A model generated the notes under the pieces. It worked only from the letters and a program-made list of their open reading frames with translations, did no database searches and was not told the DNA's origin. Positions 49,061 through 58,063 of a DNA stretch of 64,000 bases are shown piece by piece (positions within the stretch are counted from its first letter, which is position 1; every line of letters starts with the position of its first letter). A program made the position numbers and the translations under genes. This stretch comes from Deltaproteobacteria bacterium Ga0077550 (GTDB lineage Bacteria; Myxococcota_A; Polyangia; Nannocystales; Nannocystaceae). Where the stretch lies: positions 121,829 through 185,828 of the forward strand of contig LNFB01000146.1 in assembly GCA_001464385.1 (NCBI GenBank), in the 5' to 3' direction.

Positions 49061-49288
49061 CTAGCCCTGGATCGCCGCGCTGATGATCATCGAGATGCCG
49101 ATGATGACCGCGCCGATGATGATGCCCAGCGAGATGTTCTGGTCCTCCTCGATCTCCTTGCGGATCGAGAACGGCGACACCTTGACGATGAGCAGGAACG
49201 CCAGGCCGAACAGCGCGAAGCCGATGGCCGAGAAGACCAGCGCGGCGACGAAGGTGTTCTCTGTGAACGCGAGCAGGGGGGTCATCAC
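49061..49288 (-). CDS. DUF350 membrane protein
   Basis: A 75-residue protein with two hydrophobic helices (VAALVFSAIGFALFGLAFLL and ISLGIIIGAVIIGISMII) and the connecting loop VSPFSIRKEIEEDQN. The hairpin and the conserved polar turn are typical of DUF350, a family frequently next to spermidine-synthase-like and PspA-type envelope stress genes. The start is one of two adjacent ATG codons, overlapping the small upstream gene. Confidence 0.85.
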   Translation of the reverse strand: MMTPLLAFTENTFVAALVFSAIGFALFGLAFLLIVKVSPFSIRKEIEEDQNISLGIIIGAVIIGISMIISAAIQG

Positions 49289-49476
49289 TTGCCTCCGTGG
49301 TAGCCGCCGCCTGCCCAGATGAAGATCGGGGCGCCGCGGACGGTGCCGGTGCCCTTCTCGACCTGGCCGCGGTCGGGTGTGGTGGTGAGCAGGGCACCGT
49401 TGGGCGCTTCGAGGCCGAGCAGCGCGAGGCTGCCCAGCGAGAGGACCCAGTAGACGACGTGGCGGACGCGGATCAT
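49285..49476 (-). CDS. Small exported or membrane-anchored protein
   Basis: A 63-residue protein with an N-terminal hydrophobic segment (VVYWVLSLGSLALLGLEA) and a small polar tail ending AGGGYHGGK. No family recognised. Its position between DUF4178 and DUF350 genes, with a 4-base overlap and a 7-base gap, indicates a real coupled gene. Confidence 0.65.
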   Translation of the reverse strand: MIRVRHVVYWVLSLGSLALLGLEAPNGALLTTTPDRGQVEKGTGTVRGAPIFIWAGGGYHGGK

Positions 49477-49483
49477 GGGGCTC

Positions 49484-50827
49484 CTAGGACGACGGGGCGT
49501 AGTCGCTGTTCTTCCACCGCTGCGCCTCGACCATCAGGCCGAAGCTCCACAGCAGCAGTGGGACGAGGATGATGACGAGCAGCGGCAGCACGATGTACCG
49601 CGCGAGCACGACGTCGCGGCGGATGACGACGGCGTAGGTGAGGCCCACAGGCGGCGTCGTCGACGTGCCCTCGCCGGCCTGCGGGGTGATCTGCAGGGTG
49701 TAGCTCCCGGTGGGCACGCCGCCGATCGTGACGGTGTTGTGGCTCGAGCCCTCGGTCCACGACTCGCCGCCGTCGACGCCGTGCCATTCGTCGGCCTCGA
49801 CGCCGACGCCGATCGCCTCGTCGCGATCGTGGGGCACGAGCAGGACGTCGGCGTACGCCCACGCGTTGGACAGCGGCTGCGCCGAGAACTCGACCGACAC
49901 CGCCGTGACGTCGCCGGCCGGGCCGAGGTCGATCTCCTGCGTGAGGGGCTCGGTGATGGCGGAGCGGCCCTCGAACACCACGACCGCGTCGCGCGAGGCG
50001 GTGTAGCCGATGCTGATCGCGACCCACAGCACCAAGAGGAGGGCGCACGACACCCAGGTGACGCCGGCGCCCTGCTTCCACCGGTTGGGGCGCAGCGGGC
50101 CGACGCCGACGGGGTTCGGCGGCCGTCCGGACCGCGCGAACGCCTTCCACACCGCGTCGCCCTCGAGGTGCTCCATCGCGGTGTACGCGATGTCGGCCCC
50201 GTTCTCGTCGTGGGTCTCCTCGACCGAGAGCCCGAACGGCGGCGCGACGTAGTCGTGGGCCACGGCCTGATCGCCCGCCCGGATCTGCCACGGGAACTCG
50301 CCCTCGACGTAGGTCACCCGCGCCAGCGAGGTCTGGAAGTGGCGGTACCGCTTGCCGCCGAACTTGGCGACCTTGCGCGAGAAGAACATCCCGATCTCGG
50401 GCGCGCCATCCAGCGGGCGCCCGATCGCCCAGTGGCGGTCGTAGACGAAGAACAGGAGGAACCGATAGCCGAGGTACGGGTTGTAGAGCAGGAACTCCTG
50501 CCACGGGAACGTGGTGCCGTCGGCCGTGACCTCGCGCCACACGATGCCGACCACCTCCCACGTCGCGCCGTCGAGCGTGCCGCGGGCGTGCAGGGGCAGG
50601 GCGCTGGGCCGCTGTTGTCGGCGCACCTCGAGCAGCAGCGCGAGCGCGCCGGAGTCCGACGGCGACAGCTCGCTGCCGCAGTACGGGCAGACGATCTTCT
50701 CGACCGTGCCGAAGGCGCCGCGCGTGATCGGCCCGCCGCACGAGGGGCACGCGATCGTCTCGACCTGCGCCTCGTCGCGGAACGGCCGCTGCGGCGCCGC
50801 GACGACGGTCTGCGAGGACGCGGTCAT
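49484..50827 (-). CDS. DUF4178 protein with zinc ribbon and membrane helices
   Basis: A 447-residue protein. An N-terminal zinc ribbon (CPSCGG and CPYCGS, ~26-50) precedes a DUF4178 domain containing GTLDGATWEVVGIVWREV and the aromatic segment FLLYNPYLGYRFLLF. The C-terminal part has one helix near 280-300, a periplasmic-type beta region, and a helix near 410-430. It starts in a 4-base overlap with the shorter DUF4178 gene. DUF4178 genes co-occur with DUF350 and membrane spermidine-synthase homologues; the biochemical role is unknown. Confidence 0.8.
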   Translation of the reverse strand: MTASSQTVVAAPQRPFRDEAQVETIACPSCGGPITRGAFGTVEKIVCPYCGSELSPSDSGALALLLEVRRQQRPSALPLHARGTLDGATWEVVGIVWREVTADGTTFPWQEFLLYNPYLGYRFLLFFVYDRHWAIGRPLDGAPEIGMFFSRKVAKFGGKRYRHFQTSLARVTYVEGEFPWQIRAGDQAVAHDYVAPPFGLSVEETHDENGADIAYTAMEHLEGDAVWKAFARSGRPPNPVGVGPLRPNRWKQGAGVTWVSCALLLVLWVAISIGYTASRDAVVVFEGRSAITEPLTQEIDLGPAGDVTAVSVEFSAQPLSNAWAYADVLLVPHDRDEAIGVGVEADEWHGVDGGESWTEGSSHNTVTIGGVPTGSYTLQITPQAGEGTSTTPPVGLTYAVVIRRDVVLARYIVLPLLVIILVPLLLWSFGLMVEAQRWKNSDYAPSS

Positions 50828-51534
50828 GGGCGGGCGCCCCCCGCGGCCGGCGGCTGCGGCATCGGCCAGCCGGCGAAGCGCCGCAGCGGGTGCATCCCGA
50901 GCTGGCTCAGCGTCGCGCTGCGGCCGAAGTACGGCACCGGCCGGTTGTGGTTGCCGTCGTTGCCCCAGTCGAGCGTGACGTACTCGCCGCCCGCGCCGCG
51001 GAGATCCGCGCTGTAGAACGAGAGGCCCGGCTCGGCGACGAAGGGGAGCTGGCCCTCGGCGCCGCGGTACTGCGCGACGCGGGTGTCGACGACCACCAGC
51101 GCGGTGCCGTCGAGCGTGAGCGAGGCGCCGACCGTGAACGCGCGGTGCGTCGCGACGCCGGCGACGGTGCTGGGATCGCGCGGGCGCAGCACCGCGTACT
51201 GCCCGAGCGCCTCGGCGAGCCAGCCGATGGTCCCGTCGCGGAAGCCGAGGAACCACTCGTTCCACGTCCCGCGCCCGTACGAGACCTGCAGCCGACCGAG
51301 GATCTCGAAGGGGTCACCGCGGAAGTTGCCGCGGGCGCCGAGCAGCAGCGGCGAGCCGTTGTCGAGGATCGCGCTGACCTTGCCGACCAGCCGCAGGTCG
51401 ACGCCCGTGCGCACGATCGTCGAGCCGCAGTACTCGCAGATCAGCGTCACCGTGGTCCCGCGGAACGGGGCCGGGGCCCCGCACTCGGGGCAGAAGGTCG
51501 GATCCGGGGGGCCGTTCACGGGCGCCCGCATCAT
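50824..51534 (-). CDS. Second DUF4178 zinc-ribbon protein
   Basis: A 236-residue soluble paralogue of the previous gene. It has CPECG and CEYCGS near residues 14-37 and a DUF4178-type beta domain (GRLQVSYGRGTWNEWFLGF, GTALVVVDTRVAQY). It lacks membrane helices. It begins with MM; the first ATG at 51534 was chosen. Two DUF4178 proteins in a row may act as a pair. Confidence 0.78.
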   Translation of the reverse strand: MMRAPVNGPPDPTFCPECGAPAPFRGTTVTLICEYCGSTIVRTGVDLRLVGKVSAILDNGSPLLLGARGNFRGDPFEILGRLQVSYGRGTWNEWFLGFRDGTIGWLAEALGQYAVLRPRDPSTVAGVATHRAFTVGASLTLDGTALVVVDTRVAQYRGAEGQLPFVAEPGLSFYSADLRGAGGEYVTLDWGNDGNHNRPVPYFGRSATLSQLGMHPLRRFAGWPMPQPPAAGGARP

Positions 51535-51545
51535 GCCACAGCCGG

Positions 51546-52946
51546 CTACGGCACGTCCGCGCCGACCACGTCGAGGGCACCGTCCCGCGTGGGGCGTGGG
51601 TCGCCGTCGAGGTCGACCGGCGGATCTCCCGTGTGCCACACGCCCGCGTCCTCGAACAGCGTGCCCGACACGAGGTGGAAGTCGCCGCCCGCCGCATCGA
51701 CGAACCACCCGGCGTTGAAGCTGCCCTGCACCGTGTTCCCCTCGCCACCCAGCCCCGGGGTGTCGACGACGCTGTCGGCCACGTCGAGGGCCAGGCAGCT
51801 GATGGACGGCGGATCCAGCCCGACGACGATGCTGTTGCGGAGCGATCCGCCGCCGCCGCCCAGGCAGCGGACCGACGCGTTCATGCTGCTGTCGTTGCCG
51901 GCGATCGTCGACGCGACGACGTCGATGGTCGCGCCGTCGACCCGCAGCGCCTGGCGATCGGCCAGGCCGGTCCCGCCCGCCCCGAGGATCGAGGTGCGCA
52001 GGTGCAGCGAGCTCGCGTTGGACGCGTCGATGCCCCCGCCTTGGTTCTGGACGATCTCGCTGCGGTCGATCCACGCGATCGCGTCGTCGAGGACCACCGC
52101 GGGATCCTGCGCGTTGCTGCGCCACCGCAGCCGCCACGCGAACAGGGTCGCGCCGTCGACGGTGAGGGTTGGCGCGCCGGTGGCGTCGAACTCCGGGACG
52201 CCGTCGTCGGCCGCGAGCACCGCGACGGTGCGGGTGCCGTCGATGGTGATGGCCTCGGTGTAGGGTTCGCTCGCCGCGAACACGCGCAGGGTGCCGCGCG
52301 AGGCCTGGCCGATCTGCGCCAGCGCGTCGCCGACGGTGCAATACGGCGCGGCGCGGGCGCCCGTGGCCGCGCCGCAGCTCCCCGCGTCGCCGTCGACGAA
52401 CCACACCCGATCCTCGGGCATGCAGCTGCCCTCGTCGAGGTGACAGGCGCTCATCGGGCACTGCGCGTGCTCGGTGCAGCCGACGCACGTGTTCGTGGCC
52501 GCGTCGCAGACCGGCACCGTGCCCGTGCAGACGGTGGTGTCGCCCTCGCGGCACTGCACGCACGCGTCGCCCTCGCACAGCGGCGCGTCGGGGTCGAGCG
52601 CCGCGCAGGCGCCGTCGGGATCGGGCGTCGCCGAGCACGTCACGCAGGTTCCCATGCTGCAGTGGGGCGTCGGCGCGGCGCACTCGTCGTCGATCGTGCA
52701 CTCGGGCGCGGTGCTCGACGAGTCTGCGACGGTGGTGTCGGGGGCGGGGACGGTGCTCGTGCCCGTGCTCGACGCGCCCGCGCTGCTGTCGGCGGATCCC
52801 TCGGTGCTCGTGCCCGTGGTGCACCCCGCGGTCGCGCAGGTCGTCGCGCAGTCGTCCGAGGCGCAGGCGGGCGCGTCATCGGGGCCACCGCAGGCGGCGA
52901 GGACGGCGGTCGCACCACACACGAGCCACGGGCGCAGATCGATCAT
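51546..52946 (-). CDS. Cys-rich lipoprotein with a predicted beta-helix
   Basis: A 466-residue lipoprotein. The leader ends at VLAAC, followed by a Ser/Thr/Gly-rich linker. Residues ~80-180 hold many cysteine pairs (CSMGTCVTC, CVQCREGDT, CVGCTEHAQC) resembling small disulfide repeats. The remainder is beta-strand-rich with repeated turns, as in right-handed parallel beta-helices, ending in DLDGDPRPTRDGALDVVGADVP-like text (22-residue tail not repeated here in full elsewhere). It lies 11 bases upstream of the DUF4178 pair on the same strand, so it could belong to the operon. Confidence 0.6.
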   Translation of the reverse strand: MIDLRPWLVCGATAVLAACGGPDDAPACASDDCATTCATAGCTTGTSTEGSADSSAGASSTGTSTVPAPDTTVADSSSTAPECTIDDECAAPTPHCSMGTCVTCSATPDPDGACAALDPDAPLCEGDACVQCREGDTTVCTGTVPVCDAATNTCVGCTEHAQCPMSACHLDEGSCMPEDRVWFVDGDAGSCGAATGARAAPYCTVGDALAQIGQASRGTLRVFAASEPYTEAITIDGTRTVAVLAADDGVPEFDATGAPTLTVDGATLFAWRLRWRSNAQDPAVVLDDAIAWIDRSEIVQNQGGGIDASNASSLHLRTSILGAGGTGLADRQALRVDGATIDVVASTIAGNDSSMNASVRCLGGGGGSLRNSIVVGLDPPSISCLALDVADSVVDTPGLGGEGNTVQGSFNAGWFVDAAGGDFHLVSGTLFEDAGVWHTGDPPVDLDGDPRPTRDGALDVVGADVP

Positions 52947-52990
52947 CACGGTCGCGCTCACCGTAGCACGGCGACGCGGTGGCCGAGGGA

Positions 52991-53905
52991 TCAGTACGCG
53001 ACGATCTCGTCGAACCACACCGCGCAGCCGGCAGGATCGCCGTCGAGGGCACCCACGCGCAGCACCGGCGCGTCGCCCGTATCCTTGGGCGTCGTGAGCC
53101 CGCTGACCTGCGTCGCGACGAGGTCGTCGACGAAGACGTCCACGTAGCCCGAGAGGGGATCGGTCGCGATGCGCCAGCGCGCCCACGGGCCGGCGGCGAG
53201 CAGCACGTCGGGGTCGAGGTCGTGCATGGCGAGCACGCCGGCGCCGTCGCGGGTGCCGAGGGCGAGGCCGCTCGGCGTCATCTGCAGGAACGCCTCGAAG
53301 GGCGTGGCACCGGGGAACGCGAGCTCGACGAGGCGCACGTCGGCGATGCAGGCCTCGAGGTGCAGCGCGAACTCGAGGTGCAGCGGAACGCTCAGGCCCC
53401 CGAGCCCGAGCGAGAGCCCCGCGGGTTCATCGTCGGGACCGCCGGCGGGCACGGCCGCGCGCATCGCCGGCGGGTGGGGCGGGCCGTCACTGGCCGGCGC
53501 GCCGAAGGTCACGGCGTCGTCGCTGGTCTCGACGACGCTCCACCCGTCGAGCCCGTCGCCCTCGTCGAAGTCGAGGCACGTCAGCAGCGGGAACTCGTCG
53601 ACGCTCCCGCCGATCCCGTCGCAGAAGCTCGCCGGCTCGGCCGTGGTGCTCGAGCCCTCGGCGTCGCTCGTGCCGCTGTCGGCGGTCGCCGAGGGGCCTG
53701 TCACGTCGCCCGCGGTCGAGTCGACGGACGAGGTGGTCGAACCCGCCGTGCCCGTCGACGACGCCGACGACGAGGTGTCGACGCTGGCCGCGGACGCCGA
53801 GTCGTCGTCATCGCCGTCGGGCTCCTCCGAGAAGCACGAGGCGAGGGAGACGCACGAGGCGAGCACGAGGGCGAGCGCGAGGCGGTGGGTGGCGAGTCGC
53901 CGCAT
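52991..53905 (-). CDS. Lipoprotein with a lectin/LamG-like beta domain
   Basis: A 304-residue lipoprotein. The leader ends at VSLASC, followed by an Asp/Ser/Thr-rich linker of ~75 residues. The C-terminal ~210 residues form one beta-rich domain, with four cysteines and DFDEGDGLDGW. This suggests a LamG/concanavalin-like fold, which is inference. It lies 44 bases upstream of the Cys-rich lipoprotein. Confidence 0.62.
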   Translation of the reverse strand: MRRLATHRLALALVLASCVSLASCFSEEPDGDDDDSASAASVDTSSSASSTGTAGSTTSSVDSTAGDVTGPSATADSGTSDAEGSSTTAEPASFCDGIGGSVDEFPLLTCLDFDEGDGLDGWSVVETSDDAVTFGAPASDGPPHPPAMRAAVPAGGPDDEPAGLSLGLGGLSVPLHLEFALHLEACIADVRLVELAFPGATPFEAFLQMTPSGLALGTRDGAGVLAMHDLDPDVLLAAGPWARWRIATDPLSGYVDVFVDDLVATQVSGLTTPKDTGDAPVLRVGALDGDPAGCAVWFDEIVAY

Positions 53906-53971
53906 GTCGGCCTCGAAGGTACCACGGCGCTGGGATGCGCCGCGCCCCGGGGGCGAGCGTCGTCGCGCGCG

Positions 53972-55619
53972 TCAGCCCGCGGGCGTCGGCTTGCACAGCC
54001 CGCCGCCCTCGATCTGTGCGTTCGTGCGGAAGGTGTTCAAGCTCGCCCAGTTGGGCTCGGGGTTCTGCGGGATCGTCGAGTCCTCGCGGACGTGCGTGAC
54101 GTAGTACGCGTGTTGGTTCCAGATCCGCCGCGCTCGCCTGCAGCGCGGGCTGCCCGCTCGACGACACGACGAGGATCTCGGCCGAGCCGTCGTTGTCGAT
54201 GTCGGCGACGACGGGGTACTCGCTGATCGTCGGGCTGCCGCGCGGGATCTCGAGCCGCACCGCGCCGGTGAGGCCGTCGTAGATGCGGAACGCCTGCTCG
54301 TCGGCATACATCGCCTCGGCCACCCCGTCGCCGAGGAAGTCGAACGCGGTGCCGCCGGCGGCACCCGAGAAGTCCGCGACCACGACCTGCCACAGCACGT
54401 CCGCGGCGTTGGGGCCCTGGTACACGGCATAGGCGCTCTGCGAGGAGCTGGCCCAGTCGGCCCGCTCGTCGCCGTCGAAGTCGTGGATGGTGCCGGGCCG
54501 CTGCCACACCAGGTACGCCGACGCCGCGACGCCGGTCGGCGTGACCGGCCCGTACTTGATCGCGCCGGTGTGCTCGACGACCCACAGGCCCTGGCCGCTG
54601 GTGATGAAGATCTCGGGCTCGGGGTCGTCGTCGAGGTTGCCGACCTGCGGGATCGACTGGGCGGTGATGGTCGGGTAGTTCTCGAAGTAGACCGCGCCGC
54701 CGGCGTGGTACGCCGAGTGCCCGGTGATCACCTCGAGCTGGCCGTCCCCGTCGAGGTCGGCGGCGGTCGTCGCCTCGAGCTCGCCCGGCGACGGGTTGGG
54801 GTACTGCCACAGCATCGTCCCGAGGTGGTCGTAGACCTCGTGGTTGAACACGATCTCGACGTCGCCGTCCGCGTCGAGATCGTGCAGCGCGATCGCCCCG
54901 GACTCGCGGAAGAACTGATCGGCCGCGTCGCCGTCGGTCATGTTCGTCCACTTGGGCGTCCCGTCGTGCTCGAACGTCTTCAGCCGGTAGACGCCGCCGG
55001 AGTTCCACACCGCGACGATCTCGGGCAGACCGTCGGCGTCGATGTCACCGAACGCCGGCGTCGCGGTGCACGACACCAGCTGCTCGGGCCCGATCGCGAA
55101 GTTCTCGATGCCGGTCTCGCCGTCGATCACGTGGATGTAGCAGGTCGTGCCGTAGCTGATGCCCGCGTTCGACACCAGCAGCACGTCCGGCACGTCGCAC
55201 AGATCGACCGAACCATCCGCGTTGTCGTCGGTGAAGTTGCCGACCAGCGGCGTCACCCAGCTCTGCTCGCCCGGGCCGAACACCCACTGCACCTCGGGCT
55301 CGAAGCTGTCCGGCGGCGCCTCTTCGTCGCACTCGCCGACGGCGTCCATGTCGTTGCTGACCTTGCAGAGGTCGACGACACCGTCGTCGGCGCTGCCCTC
55401 GGTGTCGCCCGCGACGTCGAACTTCGCCGATCCGTCGCTGGTGTCGACGCCGGGCTCCGTGGTCACGCCGTCGGTGGCCGGGCCCGTGGCGCTGATCGTG
55501 GACGGCAGCGTGCCGATCGACGCGGCGTCGTTCACGTCCTCGTCGCGAGGGCCGCTGCCGCAGGCGAGGGTGACGATCCCTGCGAGGGGGGCGAGGATTC
55601 CGGGCGAGCGCACGCGCAC
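53972..55619 (-). pseudogene. FG-GAP lipoprotein gene with a frameshift near its 3' end
   Basis: The N-terminus (GTG at 55619) has a lipobox VTLAC and an Asp/Thr-rich linker. The body contains repeated FG-GAP/VCBS motifs: FGDIDADGLPEIV, HDLDADGDVEIV, ADLDGDGQLEV and ADIDNDGSAEIL. About 54124-54130 the frame breaks. The first frame continues with non-homologous text past 53808. The second frame gives the expected ending IWNQHAYYVTHVREDSTIP...NAQIEGG with a stop at 53972. Removing one G in the GCGGCGG run would join the two. It is either a real mutation or a sequencing error, and the rest of the gene looks intact. Confidence 0.78.
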
Positions 55620-55816
55620 GTTCCCATCGTACGGGTGCGCACCCGCCGAAGGGAATCCGGGTGTTCCCCGCGCTCGCACGACCGGTGAGGCCGATGACGC
55701 GGATTGCGGCCAGAACGCCCGCTGTGGCGCGATTGCGCCAGGGTCGAGGTGATCGCCGCCACATCTGCGGTCGCGGATTTCCACGCGGCGCCGCGGACGT
55801 GGCAAGGTCCACCGCG

Positions 55817-56548
55817 ATGCTCCGGATCCAAACAGTCCTCGCCACGTGCCTCGGCGCTTCGTTGCTCTCCCTCGCGATGGCCGGCGAAGCCGACGCGGCG
55901 CCCAAGGCCAAGGGGGCGTACGGCAAGCGCTTCCGCCTCCACATCGACACCGACTTCTTCGGATTCACGCACCTCAACCGCGACGGTGACAACGGCAGCG
56001 ACGACGCCGACCGCGACAACAACATCGGCTTCGGCATCGGTCGCCTCACGCTCTCCGACTCGACGCTCAACAGCCTCGGCGTCGGCTTCGGCTACGCGTT
56101 CCTCGACTCGCGGGCCATCGTCGGCGCCCGGTTCTCGCTCGTGGTCGACGGCTCCAACCTCGGCGAGGACAACAAGGGCACGAACTTCCGCTCGCAGTTC
56201 GCCCCGTACTTCCAGTGGATGTTCCTCCCCGGTCGTTGGGTGCGCCCCTACGTCGAGGGCCGCATCGGCATCGGCGGCGGCGTCACGACCACGGTCGAGC
56301 AGGACGGCATGGCGGTCGAGACCCGGCGGGTCGACAACTCGATGTACCCGTTCGGCGGCGTCGGGGGTGGCGTCCACCTCTTCCCCGTCGACTACTTCTC
56401 CGTCGATCTCGGCCTGAACCTCACGATGGCGGGGGTCTACGGCAAGTCGAAGGTCACCATCGGCGACACGACCGAGAAGGAGGACTGGGACAACCAGGCC
56501 TTCATCTTCAACCTCGCGGCCATGGCCGGCGTCTCGACGTGGTTCTGA
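55817..56548 (+). CDS. Outer-membrane beta-barrel protein
   Basis: A 243-residue protein with a signal peptide (VLATCLGASLLSLAMAGEADA) followed by alternating strands (FRLHIDTDFFGFTHL, GVGFGYAFLDSRAIVGARFSL, FSVDLGLNLTMAGVYG) and a C-terminal STWF. The terminal aromatic residue and the strand pattern fit an 8-10-strand barrel of the OmpA/OmpW size. No specific family recognised. Confidence 0.72.
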   Translation: MLRIQTVLATCLGASLLSLAMAGEADAAPKAKGAYGKRFRLHIDTDFFGFTHLNRDGDNGSDDADRDNNIGFGIGRLTLSDSTLNSLGVGFGYAFLDSRAIVGARFSLVVDGSNLGEDNKGTNFRSQFAPYFQWMFLPGRWVRPYVEGRIGIGGGVTTTVEQDGMAVETRRVDNSMYPFGGVGGGVHLFPVDYFSVDLGLNLTMAGVYGKSKVTIGDTTEKEDWDNQAFIFNLAAMAGVSTWF

Positions 56549-56611
56549 CCAGCGCCGTCCCGTGAGCGAACACATCTGCGCGGCGCGACGGTGCCGCGCG
56601 GAGGCGGGCGC

Positions 56612-58063
56612 ATGATTGCGGCCGTGCCGATCCGCCGCCTGTGTCCCCTCGCCGTGGTGCTCCTCCCGTCGCTGGCCGGCGGCTGTGCCCCGGAGTCGGA
56701 CGCGACGCCGGGCGAGACGACCGAGGCGTCGACGACGGACGCGTCGGGCGCAACGTCGGCCGACGCGAGCAGCGGTGGGGCGGACGGCAGCACCACGGTC
56801 GCCGTCCCCGACGACGCGCCGACGTACTACGCCGACGTGCTGCCGGTCATCGCCGCGCAGTGCCAGGCCTGCCACGCGGAGGGCGGCATCGGCAGCTTCG
56901 ATCTGGGCGACTACGAGACCGCGAAGCTCCTGGCGCCGTCGCTGGCGGCCCAGGTCGCGAGCCGCACGATGCCGCCGTTCGTCGCGAGCAACGACGGCTC
57001 GTGCAACACCTTCGCCGACGCGCGGTGGCTCTCCGACGACGAGATCGATCTGTTCGCGCGGTGGGCCGACGCCGGCGCGCCCGAGGGCGACGCGAGCCTC
57101 CCGCGGCCGCAGCCGCCGATCCCGGAGGTGCTCGCCGGCGAGGACATCGTGACGCTGTCGAGCCCCGAGGGCTACGCGCCGGTCGCCGACGACTCCGGCG
57201 GGGCCGACGACTACCAGTGCTTCCTCGTCGATCCCGGGGTCGTCGACGCGGCGCGCTACCTCGTCGGCTACGAGGTCGTGCCCGGCAACCCCGCGGTGAC
57301 GCACCACCTCATCGGCTTCCTCGTCGACCCCGAGGCGACCACGCCGCTCGGGGGCACCAACGCGTCGCTGATGGCGTCGCTCGACGCGGGCAGCCCCGAC
57401 GTGCCGGGTTGGGACTGCTATGGAGCGGCCGGCAACGGCGTGCTCGTCCAGGGCACGCCGGTGACGTGGGCGCCCGGCGGCGGCGCGTTCAACTTCCCCA
57501 CCGGCACCGGGATCCGCATCGACCCGGGCTTCAAGCTCGTGCTGCAGATGCACTACAACCTCGCGGCGGGTGACGGTGCGGACACCACGGCGGTCCGCCT
57601 GTCGATGGTCGACGCGGTCGATCGCGAGGCGGTCAACGCCCTGGACGATCGCTTCTTGGCGACGCTGTTCAACGGCACCAACATCACGCTGCCGCCCGGC
57701 GAGGATTCCTACGTGTGGAAGTGGCAGGCGCCGATCCGCGAGTGGGACAGCCGCATCGCCGGCTGGGAGCAGGTCGAGCTGCTCGGGCTCCTGCCGCACA
57801 TGCACACGCTCGGGCGTCGCATGCAGGTGACGATTCACCGGGCCGCGGACGACACCGAGCAGTGCGGCCTGTACGTCGATCGCTGGGACTTCGACTGGCA
57901 GCAGGCGTTCATGTACGAGACGCCGATCGTGCTCTCTCCGTCGGATCAGCTCGAGGTCGTCTGCGACTGGGACACCTCGTCGAAGGACACGCCGACCTCA
58001 CCGGGGCTCGGCACCAGCAACGAGATGTGCCTGCTCGGGATCTACGCCGCGCAGGCGCAGTGA
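56612..58063 (+). CDS. Lipoprotein with c-type heme motif and copper-monooxygenase-like core
   Basis: A 483-residue lipoprotein; the lipobox is LAGGC. After a Ser/Thr/Asp linker, the DUF1592-type/c-heme motif CQACH (residues ~88-92) is followed by a helical segment. The core has two copper-site motifs of the ascorbate-dependent monooxygenase kind, THHLIGF and LPHMHTLGRRM. Two such sites plus a heme suggest an outer-surface oxidase or hydroxylase with an attached electron donor. The substrate is unknown. Its stop abuts the stop of the convergent methyltransferase gene. Confidence 0.78.
   Translation: MIAAVPIRRLCPLAVVLLPSLAGGCAPESDATPGETTEASTTDASGATSADASSGGADGSTTVAVPDDAPTYYADVLPVIAAQCQACHAEGGIGSFDLGDYETAKLLAPSLAAQVASRTMPPFVASNDGSCNTFADARWLSDDEIDLFARWADAGAPEGDASLPRPQPPIPEVLAGEDIVTLSSPEGYAPVADDSGGADDYQCFLVDPGVVDAARYLVGYEVVPGNPAVTHHLIGFLVDPEATTPLGGTNASLMASLDAGSPDVPGWDCYGAAGNGVLVQGTPVTWAPGGGAFNFPTGTGIRIDPGFKLVLQMHYNLAAGDGADTTAVRLSMVDAVDREAVNALDDRFLATLFNGTNITLPPGEDSYVWKWQAPIREWDSRIAGWEQVELLGLLPHMHTLGRRMQVTIHRAADDTEQCGLYVDRWDFDWQQAFMYETPIVLSPSDQLEVVCDWDTSSKDTPTSPGLGTSNEMCLLGIYAAQAQ

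Noticed and set aside
53808..53971. First-frame continuation of the FG-GAP gene
   Set aside because: The text is Arg/Ala/Pro-rich, overlaps the next gene's start, and lacks the family C-terminus, which exists in another frame.
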